From: Reticulitermes speratus
Lineage: Eukaryota; Arthropoda; Insecta; Blattodea; Rhinotermitidae
Assembly: GCA_021186555.1 (NCBI GenBank)
Contig: JAJKFL010000005.1
Coordinates: 18,974,635 to 19,038,634 of the forward strand
Direction: 5' to 3'
DNA length: 64,000 nt
Shown here: in pieces, positions 48,926 to 60,069 of the stretch
How the letters are laid out: every line of letters begins with the position of its first letter
Numbering within the stretch: position 1 is the first letter of the stretch
The notes under the pieces: model-generated
The model's input: only the letters and a program-made list of their open reading frames with translations
Databases searched by the model: none
Told to the model about the DNA's origin: nothing
Made by a program: the position numbers and the translations under genes

Positions 48926-49184
48926 GTACACATCAATTGTGTATGTATAAAACGTAGATCTTGCGTAAATTTGTTGGTGTTGTCTTGTGTAATAATGCAT
49001 GGACATGAATAACACAAAAATAATTGTGTTTATAAGAATCTCCTTCACAACGGCTTGATAACTGAGACGTGACGGAGTAATGTATAATATAATTACTTTT
49101 TTCTTTGTTGGTGTATTTGATTCAGGTTCCTTGTTACTTGTTACTTGGTTTATTTTTATGTTAATTTATTGCAGATACCAATCC

Positions 49185-49320
49185 CTCGTTTCACATGAAA
49201 ATCTGTTGTTCCGAGCATGGCCACGAAGAGAAATGTAACTGGAATTATTCTCTCTTATAGTTCCTTCATTGTCCGTGTTTAAAGGCAAATTAAAAACCCT
49301 GTGTTTCGGAGACAAGATCA
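49185..49320 (+). pseudogene. Possible LINE polymerase C-terminal scrap
   Basis: IVPSLSVFKGKLKTLCFGDK (49256-49315) resembles the extreme C-terminus of CR1/jockey-type LINE polymerases (LPSSIRxxPSLxxFKxxLKTxLF). The upstream frame is broken, so this is only a suggestion. Confidence 0.3.
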
Positions 49321-49355
49321 ACCCACGTCCTCATATAAAAGAGTGAGTGGAATAC

Positions 49356-49895
49356 CTACTCATTTACGTCCGATAGGCAGTGCTGTTCTGAATCTCTGTC
49401 TTGCAACAGAATAACATTGCCTTTCGTTTTCGACTGAGTAGGTGCTCCACGTATCCTTTTATCTGAGGACATGGGACGGCCATATCCCCGCAACAAAGCG
49501 TTTTCAATTCCCTGTAAACTTGGACGCCGGAGAATGTACAAAGAGTGAATGATTCCAAATGTGTTATGCATACCATAGACATTATCCTGTGTAACTAAAA
49601 ATGTATGTGGTCTCTTTCCTTTGTTTGCTATTTCCTGTCCAGGACCTAACACAGAGTGTAGAAAAAACTGACATGGCATAAAGTTCAAAATTTTAATAAT
49701 ATGTACAATAGCCATGGCTCTTAAAGCGCTATGCAAGTATACGGATAGAGGTTTTCTTACATGATTCGAATATTCATTCTCATAACTTTTTAACTGCGTG
49801 AAAAATTTCTGAATTGCATTATCGCTGTTAAAGTTCCAGCGACTTGATGAAGAAGTACCTCTGCTTGTACTATCAAAATCATCCAGTATTGTCAC
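49356..49895 (-). CDS. Unrecognised 179-codon open frame (longest in the window)
   Basis: The frame runs from ATG 49895 to the stop at 49356. It begins MTILDDFDSTSRGTSSSSRW and has a moderately charged C-terminal half. I recognise no domain, signal peptide or transmembrane segment. One open frame of this length is not surprising by chance in 64 kb read six ways, and there is no polyadenylation or splice context I can defend. It is listed because it is the longest; it may be chance or a decayed mobile-element gene. Confidence 0.2.
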   Translation of the reverse strand: MTILDDFDSTSRGTSSSSRWNFNSDNAIQKFFTQLKSYENEYSNHVRKPLSVYLHSALRAMAIVHIIKILNFMPCQFFLHSVLGPGQEIANKGKRPHTFLVTQDNVYGMHNTFGIIHSLYILRRPSLQGIENALLRGYGRPMSSDKRIRGAPTQSKTKGNVILLQDRDSEQHCLSDVNE

Positions 49896-49899
49896 AAAT

Positions 49900-51030
49900 T
49901 ATGGTATTTCTTGTCAATCCGTCTTCATTAAATGCACGATTACATAGCACTAGGAAAGGCATCAAAATTTTTTCAGGTTATGTATCACAGAGAGTTGAAA
50001 AATCGTTACATGTTTTTTTAATTTATGACTTAGTTGTCTTAATGTCAGATAAACGTTTACTTTGTCGTCATAAATATAGTTATTTCGTTCAAGACATTCC
50101 TGTCGCAGTGTACGCGAATTTACTGTTACCTGGTTGCTATTTCTAGTAAAAGATTATGAATGTGAGGCCGAATGACTACCTTCCCCTCGCTTCCTTTCAG
50201 TCCTATTCATTTCATATCCTTTCGGAGCGTATTACATTTTTCATGATCGGGATGAAATGTTCACTTTCCTACATTTTGCCTTCGTTATTCACGACACAAA
50301 TCCCCTTTCTAATATCTTCTTTTTAGTCTTCATCACGCTGCCTACAGAATTTTATTCAATTCTAATACAATTGTGAGTTTAAAAATAAGAAGTTCCTGAC
50401 AGATGTCGATATGAAAAAATATTTCTTTACAAAATTCCTACTAAAGAAATATCTCCTCCAAAGGGATCCACCTAAAAGTATATTTAGACCCTCAGGCATA
50501 CTGACTTCTTCAACTAATTACACCAAAACTAATTAAAACTGACTGAAATAATTTAACGTAATGTTCGCTAATAAATTTCAGGTGGAGATATTAGTAAATT
50601 GATAGGAACTTACACTTTAGTCTAAACTTACCGAATATTTGATTTCAAATAGATAACAAAACAGGCATTGTCCGTATAAAAGTAACATTTAAGCGCGTTC
50701 CCGTAACCATTGTTGCCGTGGAAAAGCAATCAGCACTTCATATTCTAAGTGTGTGTCTGCAGCCTTGTTTATCCAGCAAGCAGTGCTCATGCGCCATATT
50801 ATATTGTCATTTGTGGCCTGTCTGTACCACATTTTTCTACATTGCCTCATAAACGGCACGATTTTCGGAAAAAAGTTGCTTGACATAAAATGTGTGTTCT
50901 GATGTTCCCCAAAACTTTTGTCTCGAACACTTCTCATTCTAAGAATAATTAAGCCAGATATTATCATACGTGCACATAGGTCTTCGTGTAAAGTAACCGT
51001 TATATGAGATTTAAATTAAACTTTAATTTT
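49900..51030. other. Gene-free stretch
   Basis: Nothing was recognised beyond chance frames. Confidence 0.4.
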
Positions 51031-51034
51031 CTCG

Positions 51035-51112
51035 ACAGATCTTCGAAAAATCCTCTCATATCGGATTTCATGAGAATCCTCCCAGTGGGAGCCGAGTTAT
51101 TCCATGCGAACG

Positions 51113-51143
<31 letters not shown>

Positions 51144-51200
51144 AGACAGACAGACATGTCGAAGCTAATAGTCGGTTTTCGCAATTTTGCGAACGCTACT
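51035..51200 (+). repeat. CAGA-array repeat family, best copy
   Basis: TCGACAGATCTTCGAAAAATCC and ATTTCATGAGAATCCTCCCAG are followed by the array GACAGACAGACGGACGGACGGACAGACAGACAGACAGACAGAC (about 51113-51155), then ATGTCGAAGCTAATAGTCGG and TTTTCGCAATTTTGCGAACGC. Comparison with 7545 and 24880 defines the family. Confidence 0.65.
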
Positions 51201-51660
51201 AAAAATCACGCCCGGTAATAGATTTGCATTGGTGCTTAAATTTAGCTGTTGCAGTACGTATTGGAGATATCATCAGAACGTGACTGTGACTGTGGTTTTG
51301 TGTGTTTCAGTTCCTCAAGATGTATTAACGATTATTGATTGTTCTTTCTGAGAATAAACATGGTCATTAAAGTTATACAATCTGGGATATCTTGAAAAAT
51401 AGTGTGTAACTATTGTATGTCAATCCACATTTTAATGTTGATGCATAAAGAAAGGAGAAACAAGACGTTTGTGTGAACCTTATTTTGTAAATCTTAATCA
51501 AAGAACTACGGGGAATATGCGAATGTAGGAATTAATATAGATTAATATAGATCTAAAAATTGGTTTGAACTGGGTCGAAAGTGACGTGATTTTGTACACG
51601 TTTCAAACTTTCGGATTTAATAAAACCGGATATTCTCACCTGCTTGTGTTACTATAAACT
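51200..51660. other. Gene-free stretch
   Basis: Contains a short tandem duplication ATTAATATAG (about 51531-51552). Nothing else was seen. Confidence 0.4.
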
Positions 51661-51668
51661 CTTCATTG

Positions 51669-51960
51669 GATATGGGTCGGGATGGCTTATTCGGTACAGC
51701 GACTCGCCACGGGCTGGAGGGTTCAGGGTGGGGGCGAGATTTTTCGCACACGTCCAGATTGGCCCTGGGGCTCACAAGGCCTCCTATACAATGGATACCG
51801 GTTTATTCCTGGTGTAAATCGGCCGGGGCGTGATGTTGACTACCCACCCCCATCTAGCGTCGAGGTTAAAGAAAAAGTAAAGTTTTACCTCTACTCCCCC
51901 TCTGGGCCTTAATGGCCTATTCTAGGGTGAACTTTAGGTTTTTTACTTTTACCTCATTGG
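51669..51960 (+). repeat. tRNA-derived SINE family A, longest copy
   Basis: The head GGGTCGGGATGGCTTATTCG and a degenerate B-box GGAGGGTTCAGGGTGGGGGC lead into the body GGCCTCCTATACAATGGATA, CGGCCGGGGCGTGATGTTGA, CTACCCACCCCCATCTAGCG and the 3' tail with AAAGTAAAGTTTTACCTC and TTTTTACTTTTACCTC. The ORF 51682-51912 is the SINE read in frame. It pairs with the partial copies at 5719 and 43858 (minus). Confidence 0.82.
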
Positions 51961-51964
51961 ATAC

Positions 51965-52685
51965 ATTTTACAGTAGCGAAAGCGCGTTACTCAAACTACC
52001 TACATGTAATACAATGTGCAAGACCTTACAATATGTGTGCATACCTTCATCATTTATCCATACTTTTTAAAAGCAAACGAACATTTACGTTTTCAGCAAT
52101 ACGCGTTTTCAAAAATTTAAGCCGTCTCGTCTCAAATCCGTTAACATTTATTTGAAATTATCACACCTTTTATACTAAGCAGTTACGAACCGTAGTCAAT
52201 AATAAATAATTCTCCGATTTAACCAAACGTCTGTGGTTCCAAGCTACGCATCTTTTCCTGGCATGGAGAAATTCTCTTTAAAAAGTGTTTTGTAAAAATA
52301 AACGGAAGATCTCTCTTTGTTGCATTTTCAGGAGTTAATTTATGCCAGAACTGAATTTTAATTCTTTACATAAAGATATACTAAGTTGGTTCCCCCCCAG
52401 GCATTTAATTTACCTCGTTTTGTGTCTTTGCTTAATATAATCGTAATAATGGACCCATATTTCTGTCCGGACTTAAAAGGTTCTTCTAAATGTTTGTTAT
52501 AACATCAGGTTATCTTTATCTGCAATAAAGAAATGAGGTGTTTTGGATATAAACTCCGTTAATCTGTAAATCGTAAATGTGAAAGACTAAAATTTGTTTA
52601 AAAAGGATTATAAAATTGCAAACGAAAATTGACTGTTATTTGTATATTTTAAACAAGTAATTGGCATACTAGTAAAGCAAAATTG
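51965..52685. other. Gene-free stretch
   Basis: Nothing was supported. Confidence 0.4.
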
Positions 52686-52689
52686 TCTT

Positions 52690-52875
52690 TTAATCCAAAT
52701 AGGTGAAGTGAGAGGTACATACAGAATTTGAAATGCGAGGATAAAAAGAAAAGAGACCATTATGTAGGTGATTTTAGAGCAAATTGAAGGATGATATTAA
52801 AATAAATCTTACAGAACGAGGATGAGAATGGATACACGGTCATGGTAGTATACAGTGCAGAGCTCTTATAAACAG
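52690..52875 (+). mobile_element. LINE 3'-end remnant, copy 4
   Basis: GAAAAGAGACCATTATGTAG, GGATGATATTAAAATAAATC and TACAGTGCAGAGCTCTTATA align in order with 28520-28640 (GGAAGGAGACCACTTGGAAG, GAAGATAATATTAAAATGG, GGTGGCGGGCTCTTGTGAAT). Both the coding sense and the 3' UTR are lost. Confidence 0.6.
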
Positions 52876-52879
52876 GCAT

Positions 52880-53970
52880 ATTAGTTTTCAGTATTCATAA
52901 ACGTTAAAAATATTTTGATTAGATTATCTAGTAATTTAGCTTCGCAAGAATTTCTTTGCTACGTGGATAAAGTAAATCGAAAAAAAACAAGCATAAGCTA
53001 AAATCAATTAGATATATGTTACATCATATACCGGAGCCAGAAGAATTGTTAAGACCCGGTGATGAATGTTAAGCATTACTAACTGTAGCACAAGGAACTC
53101 CCCAGTTTACCCACACAATGTCGATCTGTCTTATGGTTCTCACAATAGACAGCGATTATTTCTCTAAACGGCATTAACGGACTGGTCTCAATTATGTACA
53201 CGGACTGTGTTCTCTGTGTGGTAAGAACTGGTTTTTGATGTGTACGTTAGATCAACATCAGTCCTCGAAGGGTTAATATAAATGTTCATTTAGTTGTTAT
53301 ACTTCCATGTTCAGACCGGCTGCGGTTCGAACTTCTTTGCAAATAGCTTATTTCACTTAACACATTTTGCAAAATACAACATCTAAAGTTGGCGCCATCT
53401 GGTTGGAAAATACAAAATGTGATTACGTATTGCAGTTTGACGGTGCACAGCACTTACCGCAGTTTGACTGAAACTTATAATAGTATTTTAATAAGAATAT
53501 AACATGCCTTGAAAACATAGGATTCCAATAATTGCATACATATATCCTTTTAATGTGTTAGATTGGGCCCATATGCTTTTCTTTTATATCCACACACACA
53601 CACACACACTGATAACACCACATATAAATCTTCTGGGAGATATGATTGTGCAGGAGATAAGAAAAGAAAAACGTTATACTTGTAGTATTGTGAGATGTCC
53701 ATTGTCTGAGCTATACTTATTGCCTTTTGGGCGCCAGCGCATTACAATTCCAGGTACTGGTTGTCAGTATAATGACAGAATAATATTGTAACCTCTTTAT
53801 CTGGGAAGTGAATTCAGTATAATTACAATACGTCATCTGACGACCGGAATACGAGAACCCAGATTAAATTTTTATAATAAATTCCTTCTTGATAAACTGA
53901 CGGTAGCTAGAAGCCCTCCATTGAACCCTATCCTGAGTCAGATGATTTTCGAATCCAATGTATATTCTCG
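52880..53970. other. Gene-free stretch with a (CA)n tract
   Basis: CCACACACACACACACACACTG is at about 53590-53611. The frame across it (53555-53791) is not a gene. Confidence 0.5.
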
Positions 53971-54364
53971 CGTTGTACGGTGATCCCCGACTTATAGCGC
54001 CTCGATTTACGTTGTTCCTTTTTTATGGTACGCGCAAGACGGAGCCTAGACGGTCGCCGGTAGACGAGATGATCGCCTAGCAGGACGAATGGAACAGTGT
54101 GTTTTAAATGGGAGTGTGAAAGACGAAACCTAACCGAAACCGGTCCGGTCGCTTGCCAGCTCGCTGGTCACTGGAAGAATTGTCTCCCATTTTTTAAGCG
54201 CTTTAAACGACCTGCTCGGAAGTCATGCATGCGCAGAACACCATAGTAAGATTTATTGCCTACAGTGATCAGAGATATGTTATACTGAAACTGTGGACAG
54301 AAATCGCATCCGAAATGAATACAAGCAGGAAGTAATTTTAAAAAGCAATGTAAGTCGTATTTAT

Positions 54365-54570
54365 GCCGGTCCCGGTGGCCGTCCCGTCTGAGGAGAAGGT
54401 CTTGGCCGCTTGGTTGTTGAGATCGTGTATTTGAATCCCGCTTCGGACATGGATGTTTGTTCCTTTTCTTTATATGTGTTGTCCCAAACAGAGGCCTTGC
54501 GAAGAGCTGATCACTCATCCAAGAAGTCCTGCATTGCGTGTGTCAGGAATAAATGTGTGACAGAAAAGGC
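54365..54570 (+). repeat. tRNA-Leu-like SINE (family B), nested copy
   Basis: GCCGGTCCCGGTGGCCGTCC corresponds to the head of the minus-strand copy at 18970-19190 (GGCCGATCCCAGTGGCCGCG). A decayed B-box GTATTTGAATCCCGC lies at about 54428, then GACATGGATGTTTGTTCC, matching GGCATGGATGTCTGTCTC there. It sits inside the pogo/Tigger-like element. Confidence 0.72.
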
Positions 54571-55199
54571 CTGGACCTTACAGTAACAATGTGTGACACT
54601 GGAAAATAAACTGTCTAAAAATCATGTTTTTTCCAGCAGAGTTTCAATTTCCATTCTTAAATATTCGAAAAATCGACTTGGATAATTTCTTGACGTTTTA
54701 TACAGATGGTAATTATTTCTGTCACAATTGACTGCATGCACTTGATACTATTGCAGGGGTGATTCGTGTAGCAATACACACTTAGAAGCACATCTATCCA
54801 GTAATTTCTCATCGTCACTACCGCTATTTGAATATACAGTAGTAGTAGGCACATGTATTTGTCAACCATCAGTCTCGAAAATGACTCGGCTGGAATAACA
54901 CGTCTGAAACAAGCGTCACTGTGCACACCGTCGGTTTGTGCTAGGCTAATTTTCCGGCTCCCAATGACCTGCTAAGCAACATTCTAAACTCCGTCTTGCG
55001 CGTAACATTTACGTCGTTTGCATCCAGACACACTGTATTAAGCCAAGCAAGCAAATTCATACATACGATGCTAAAGATATCTGCGACTTGTTAAACTACA
55101 ATGGTAGGATCTCACGATCGACCATCTGAAATTCGAAAGCAAACGCCCTTGAAGAAGCTAAAGTACTTAAGGAACCTCAGCCTGAGCTTAGGCGAGAAC

Positions 55200-55478
55200 C
55201 ACTCCTTCAGAATTGACTAAGGAGTTTGGACTGATTGAAGCCGACATCAAGGTGTTGGAGCGAGCAGCGAGCAGCAATAACTGGACAAGGAAATATGAGG
55301 ATGTTTGCTTGCTGTGAGGAGATTCTAAAGGAGGAGAAGAGGCCTTTTTCTCGCAAGACTACAGTGCTGATTTATTCACGTTATCTTCAAGGCTCATGCC
55401 ACGCCACCTGTATTTTTAGACACTGGTGATGATCCACAAAACCCGCCTACAGTTCAAGAGGAAATGCCTCCTCCTTAA
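55200..55478 (+). pseudogene. C-terminal tail of a pogo/Tigger-like transposase
   Basis: Pieces in different frames are collinear with the end of this protein group: IELTKEFGLIEADIKVLERA (from about 55211), then LLCEEILKEEKRPFSRKTTV, then, after a frame change near 55420, DTGDDPQNPPTVQEEMPPP followed by TAA (about 55476-55478). CxEILKxKKRPSxxxTxxxxFF and a Pro/Asp-rich end are what I would expect of Tigger-like transposase C-termini. There are two or more frameshifts, and the N-terminal DNA-binding and DDE regions were not found. Confidence 0.5.
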
Positions 55479-55689
55479 AATTGTCATTTGTTTATTATTT
55501 CATATTTGTGTAAATTTTTCATACATATGAATATATCTTTTTTTTGTCGAAGTAGATGGCCTGTAACCACCCTCCCCATTTTAATATTGCGATATGTGAA
55601 AATCTGTCTCGACTTACGTCGTCTCAAATAACGTCGCCGGTCTCGGAACCATCTATGACGTAACCTCGGAGGATTACAGTACTTTTAAT

Positions 55690-56285
55690 ATCCAATTTGA
55701 TATCTTCTCGCTTCTAAACCAAGGTGTATTATGCAGCCTCTCCTGTTCAGCTTTTTGTGCTAAATTTTTAAGAAGCTTCAGCTTCTCTGTACACGATGCA
55801 TATTTCAGTCATTCCATCCCTCTCCATGTTATTATCCTTTTAATAACTTATTTGAAGAAGGGTACAAATCATGACGCTTCACATCATAAAATTTCTCTTC
55901 CGTCTTTACGTCCACCCTCCTTTTCCCCTTATTCCCTTTATGATTTATTTAACGACGCTGACAGTATTTCAGACTATGCGGAATTTAGTGTTAGGCCGGT
56001 AATTACTGAATTGGAAGGGCTCCAGGGAAAGAAGCGGTCCTGGCCTAATCAGCTGTACAATTCTGGCATTTCCCTGGAGTGGCTGAGGAAAACCAGGTAA
56101 AGCGGAGCTCAGAATAGTTAATTTTCCAGCCGATATTCACATTGGGCACCTGACGGATGTAAATAATGAAGGTTGTAGCTTCAATAAACGTGCTCGTGAG
56201 GGCCACAAATTCGCATCAGTACTTTGCTCTCAAACACAACAAATATGTGATATTTGAATTTATTACGGCAATTGCTATGAAGATA
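55690..56285. other. Gene-free stretch
   Basis: The frame 55852-56100 is unrecognised. No repeats were seen. Confidence 0.4.
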
Positions 56286-56291
56286 ACGCTC

Positions 56292-56470
56292 TTCTGAGAT
56301 GTGAGGCCGTGTAGTCTGGTGTATGTGTATATTAACGTTACGGAAGAACCCGTACTTCTGTCTGTAGGGCAACAGTATAAACATGTGTGCTACCCAGAAG
56401 CAACAGACAGCAAATTCCTCCTAATGTAAGAATATATCTACTAGACTACACGTTGTCACTTCCAAGAAGA
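56292..56470. mobile_element. Foldback element, TCTGAGATGTGAGGCC copy
   Basis: CTTCTGAGATGTGAGGCCGTGTAGTCTGG at the left is answered by CTAGACTACACGTTGTCACTTCC (about 56440-56463) at the right. The interior has ACGTTACGGAAGAACCCGTA and is too eroded to keep the hairpin motif. A CGAAACGTCC word follows at 56511. Confidence 0.6.
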
Positions 56471-56474
56471 CCTA

Positions 56475-57570
56475 TATGTGCATTCTTCCGTTAGGTGTAA
56501 GATTAAATGTCGAAACGTCCTTGTCAGTAAATATGTATCTCAGACTTTGAACAATATTGAATTTCTCTGTGTTATCTCTGAGGCCAGTTGTCAGTAACAT
56601 AAAAATGGCACAGGTACAGGCTTCACTGTATCTCTAAACTTAAGGGCCACTGTAATGTTTCCCATAGTAAGGAAACCAGAAATTTATTTGCGAGTACAAA
56701 AGTAGTGTGAGCAGTGTTTTATTACTGGAGACAATCTTATTTTTGATTTTCGTAACCATGATGTTCTAACATTGGAAACAAAATATTTCTTTTACTGCTA
56801 CACGGGGTAATGTGAGAAGTGTCTGGGACTGGATATGGAAGTTGAACTGTTATTGTGTTTCTCTCACATATATATTCTGAGAATTAATTATCGTGGACAT
56901 TTTAGTAATTCTAAAAGTTGTGGTAACTTACACATTACAGTATTTATAAATAAACCTGCTGCAGGTGTATAATTTCGACAAGTGAACAGTTTTATCACTC
57001 TGTTCCAGCAAACTAGTGTAGTGTCAGTTCTTTAGATTGTATTCTGAAGGGGCATGTTTCGAGTTTTCTGGCATATTGGTTGTACTATCACACGATTCTC
57101 GTTGCATCGTCAGTTTTTTCAGGCAAATAAAGGGGTATTGCCACGAAATGGATATTTATTATCAACCTCCGGATCCGTGTTAACTAATCATTCGTGATCA
57201 TCTCATATTTTTGCTGTTGTATACCGTCTATGATTAAGGCAGCATTGCTCCATAAAGTAAGTATCAAATAACAGTTGTTCATATTTATAAGTAAGATTTA
57301 ATGATTGCTATCAGTGAAATTTGTACGTATTTAATTCATGCATTATATTTAATGTTAACCGAATAAAATTATGCTCGTAATTATATACACGTGAGAGGTT
57401 TGAACAGATACGCCAGTTTATTTTGTATACTTTTTAAAGCTGCATGTTATTTTCCGCGAAATAAATTATTCTCATGAAAAGGCCACCAAGCTTACTTCGG
57501 GTTGGTTTAGCTGTTGATGCAAAACATTTTAGTTGATATCCCTTTTTTATATCAGCCTTTTTACGATTAT
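56475..57570. other. Gene-free stretch
   Basis: Nothing was supported. Confidence 0.4.
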
Positions 57571-57577
57571 TGTACCA

Positions 57578-57760
57578 TGAAGAAGGAACTGGCTTAGGCG
57601 ATTAGTCGCTGGTCTGTCACCGCGAGACCCGGATTTAATCGCAGGCTAATCTGCGTGGAATTTGTGGTGAATAAAGTGTCATTGTAGCAGGTTTTCACCC
57701 CAGTACTTCAGTTTTCACCTGTCAGTATTATTCCACAGATGCCCCATAATCATTTGTTCA
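57578..57760 (+). repeat. SINE with tRNA-like head
   Basis: GGAACTGGCTTAGGCGATTAGTCGCTGGTCTGTC contains an A-box-like TGGCTTAGGCG. ACCCGGATTTAATCGC at about 57627 is a decayed B-box. The GAATTTGTGGTGAATAAAG body follows. The tRNA-like part resembles a tRNA-Asp/Val-type D-stem and anticodon region. There is no clear tail. Confidence 0.5.
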
Positions 57761-57764
57761 CTTA

Positions 57765-58505
57765 TCAGCAATCTTTTATTATCCTAGCAATTAACATTGT
57801 CTTTAAATAACACACTTAAAATAAAGAAAGCATCTAAGTACCAATATGCTTCTTATGGAGAGCGTGTTCTTATTACACCCGTACGACACAAAGTTGTATT
57901 CGCCCAACAATGCTTATTTAAAAATCCGATGAAAATTTTATTCAAAACCCCTTTATTAGCTTCGGTTATGAAACACTTGAAGACAAATGGACAGATAGGC
58001 ACATTAACTTCATTGTGTATGAATACTCTTGTATTTCATTCTAAAAGAGGACTAACACTCTATATACATTTATCCAAAAGATATTAATGTTAGAAAATTC
58101 AAAATGAAGGAATTTCCACGCCATTTTGGACAAAAATATTACTTTTTTCGCGTTTTATAGAGGTTTCCTCACATGTATGTGTGCTGCAGACCTAATTGTT
58201 ATTGCTGCCTTAATGTATTAGACAAATGTTAGCTAGGGGTATGCACAGTAATAAAGTGTGTCATAAAACTGAATATTCATTTTAGTGTCGATGCAAGCCA
58301 TTTGCTTGTTTATACGCGATCTACGCATGCACTGATGAATGTATGTGTGTATGCGGTGGAACGTAAAGTTGAGTTCAGTTTTTAAACAGTATTTGTATTT
58401 CAGTTCGTGCATTTGTCCTGTAACATAAAGCTAATACCTGCCTCCAGTTATCGACAGATTATATTATATCGAGTAAATTACATAATTTCGAAGGCAATAC
58501 ATGCT
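57765..58505. other. Gene-free stretch
   Basis: The frame 57797-58087 (96 codons) is unrecognised. Confidence 0.4.
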
Positions 58506-58509
58506 TGTT

Positions 58510-58810
58510 TAATTTTAGGGTGTAGAGTTCAGTAACGCTTGTTGTATCATAACAATGGTGGATGAGATGGACAGGACATGTAGCATAGACGGGGCCGATA
58601 ATAGTGTGTAAGGAATTTTATTATAAAATATCAATGAAAGATATCATTGTGTTGTCGTAGGTTGTAGTGGGTTGTTAATATTAAAATGATTCTGAAGAAG
58701 GAAATTTTAAAATGTGGACAGGATTTAACTGGTTAAAAATAGGGACCAGTTAAAAGACTTTTGTGCACACGAAAATGAATCGTTTCGTACCATGATAGTT
58801 CGGAACGTGT
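58510..58810 (+). mobile_element. LINE 3'-end remnant, copy 5
   Basis: GGGTGTAGAGTTCAG, AGATGGACAGGACATGTAGC and AATATTAAAATGATTCTGAAG are collinear with 28300-28640 (AGGGTGTTCGAAAATAG, GGTGGGCGGGGCATGTAGCA, AATATTAAAATGGTTCTTC). They are followed by AAAAATAGGGACCAGTTAAA matching CAAAATAGGGACAGGTGGC. It is highly decayed. Confidence 0.65.
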
Positions 58811-58814
58811 TGCT

Positions 58815-59925
58815 GATTTCAGGGACTATAAAATTCTGGAGGAAGAACATGGTTCTTAGCGTCCTTATTTACCAACCACTCGTTTTTATTCTCAGGTGAA
58901 TCCATAAATAATTCTGTAGGCTACTTCAGTCGTTATTCTTTCCAATCGTTTACTCTTTAGTGAAGAATTGTGAGCGTTATATACAATTGCAAAGAAAACT
59001 TCATAAAGTATGCTAACGACTTTTACTTCCGTGAAATTGAAATCCAGCTGGTGAAGAAACTCTGCACAATCTTGTACATATGAAGAGTAATAGTTCGGTA
59101 ATGCAAAATTTTCCAAACTCCGGCACGTAATTTGTGCTCAAAACTTACCAATTCAGATGTTTACTTTCTTATTGTTTTATTTGAAAGACGTGCATACAAG
59201 TGGAGCACAAGGAAGAGATGAAAAGTGTCCGTTTCGTCTACACGTTTCTTCGCGTAAATGAATGAAAGGATTTTACTGAAATTTATTACAGTGAGATATA
59301 TACCAAAAATGTACGTATTATTGTCCATAGAAATCACTAGTTTACATGTAGATGAGTTCGAGTTTTGTAAATGTTGTTGAGAACGGTATTTCCTAATCAA
59401 AGATATTACTGTATAAAAAATAGTACGTTATTGAGATTTAAAACTTATTTATTTTCCATTATGGTAAATAGCTTTTTTTATAAAGAAAGAAGAAGAATTT
59501 CTGGGTATTGCTTAGTTTAAACAGTTTGCTATAATTGCCTGGAACCTTCAATGATGTATTTTTATGTAACTCAGTAACTAAAACAAGCTTAACCATGAAG
59601 AACGATCTTTCTTGAAACGTCAATACAAGTTCAGCAACTTATGAAATGTGGACTCAGAAAATCCAGTACCGCCTTCAAACGAGTCTGTCACTGGTCACTG
59701 TCCTGAGTCTGTTGAATCCAATCGTGAATCTCAAACTCGCCTTCTATAAGACCCAGTAATATGATTCTCCCTCCTATGTATAGGTCTTGTAAGATGGTAT
59801 TTAAACTGCATGTGAAATGCGGATACCATTAGACTGTACAAGGCACGGAAAACAATTTGTTACCTCATGCTGAATAAGTCAACATTTTCAAAATTTGTCA
59901 ACTTTGTGGTGGGTATTATGAATAT
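58815..59925. other. Gene-free stretch
   Basis: Nothing was supported. Confidence 0.4.
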
Positions 59926-59931
59926 TACGCT

Positions 59932-60066
59932 CTTCTGGGATATGAAGCCAGTTACTTTTAGATAGGTACACATGTTTTCGAGGAAATTTGTGCCTGCATC
60001 TTTAGAGCACATCTCCAGATTCAATTTTCCCACCTGCTCCTCTAAAAGACGTTACATCCCAGATAA
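59932..60066. mobile_element. Foldback element, CTGGGATATGAAGCC copy
   Basis: GCTCTTCTGGGATATGAAGCC at the left (59929-59949) is mirrored by GACGTTACATCCCAG (60048-60062). The same GCTCTTCTG lead-in is found at 56288. The interior TTTTCGAGGAAATTTGTGCC and CACCTGCTCCTCTAAAAGAC preserve parts of the two hairpin sides. Confidence 0.65.
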
Positions 60067-60069
60067 CAC

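Larger units (their letters stand above)
53978..55679 (+). mobile_element. pogo/Tigger-like DNA transposon, decayed, with a nested SINE
   Basis: The ends are inverted and imperfect: left CGGTGATCCCCGACTTATAG and right complement CTGTAATCCTCCGAGGTTAC. TA dinucleotides flank at 53976-53977 and 55680-55681, which fits TA target duplication. Subterminal GC-rich sequence follows on both sides (CGCCTCGATTTACGTTG; AACGTCGCCGGTCTCGG). The element is about 1.7 kb and includes a SINE at 54365-54570 that inserted later. The only coding trace is a transposase tail at 55200-55478. Confidence 0.72.

Noticed and set aside
51682..51912. 76-codon plus-strand frame as a gene
   Set aside because: It is SINE family A read in frame, with matching copies at 5719 and 43858.
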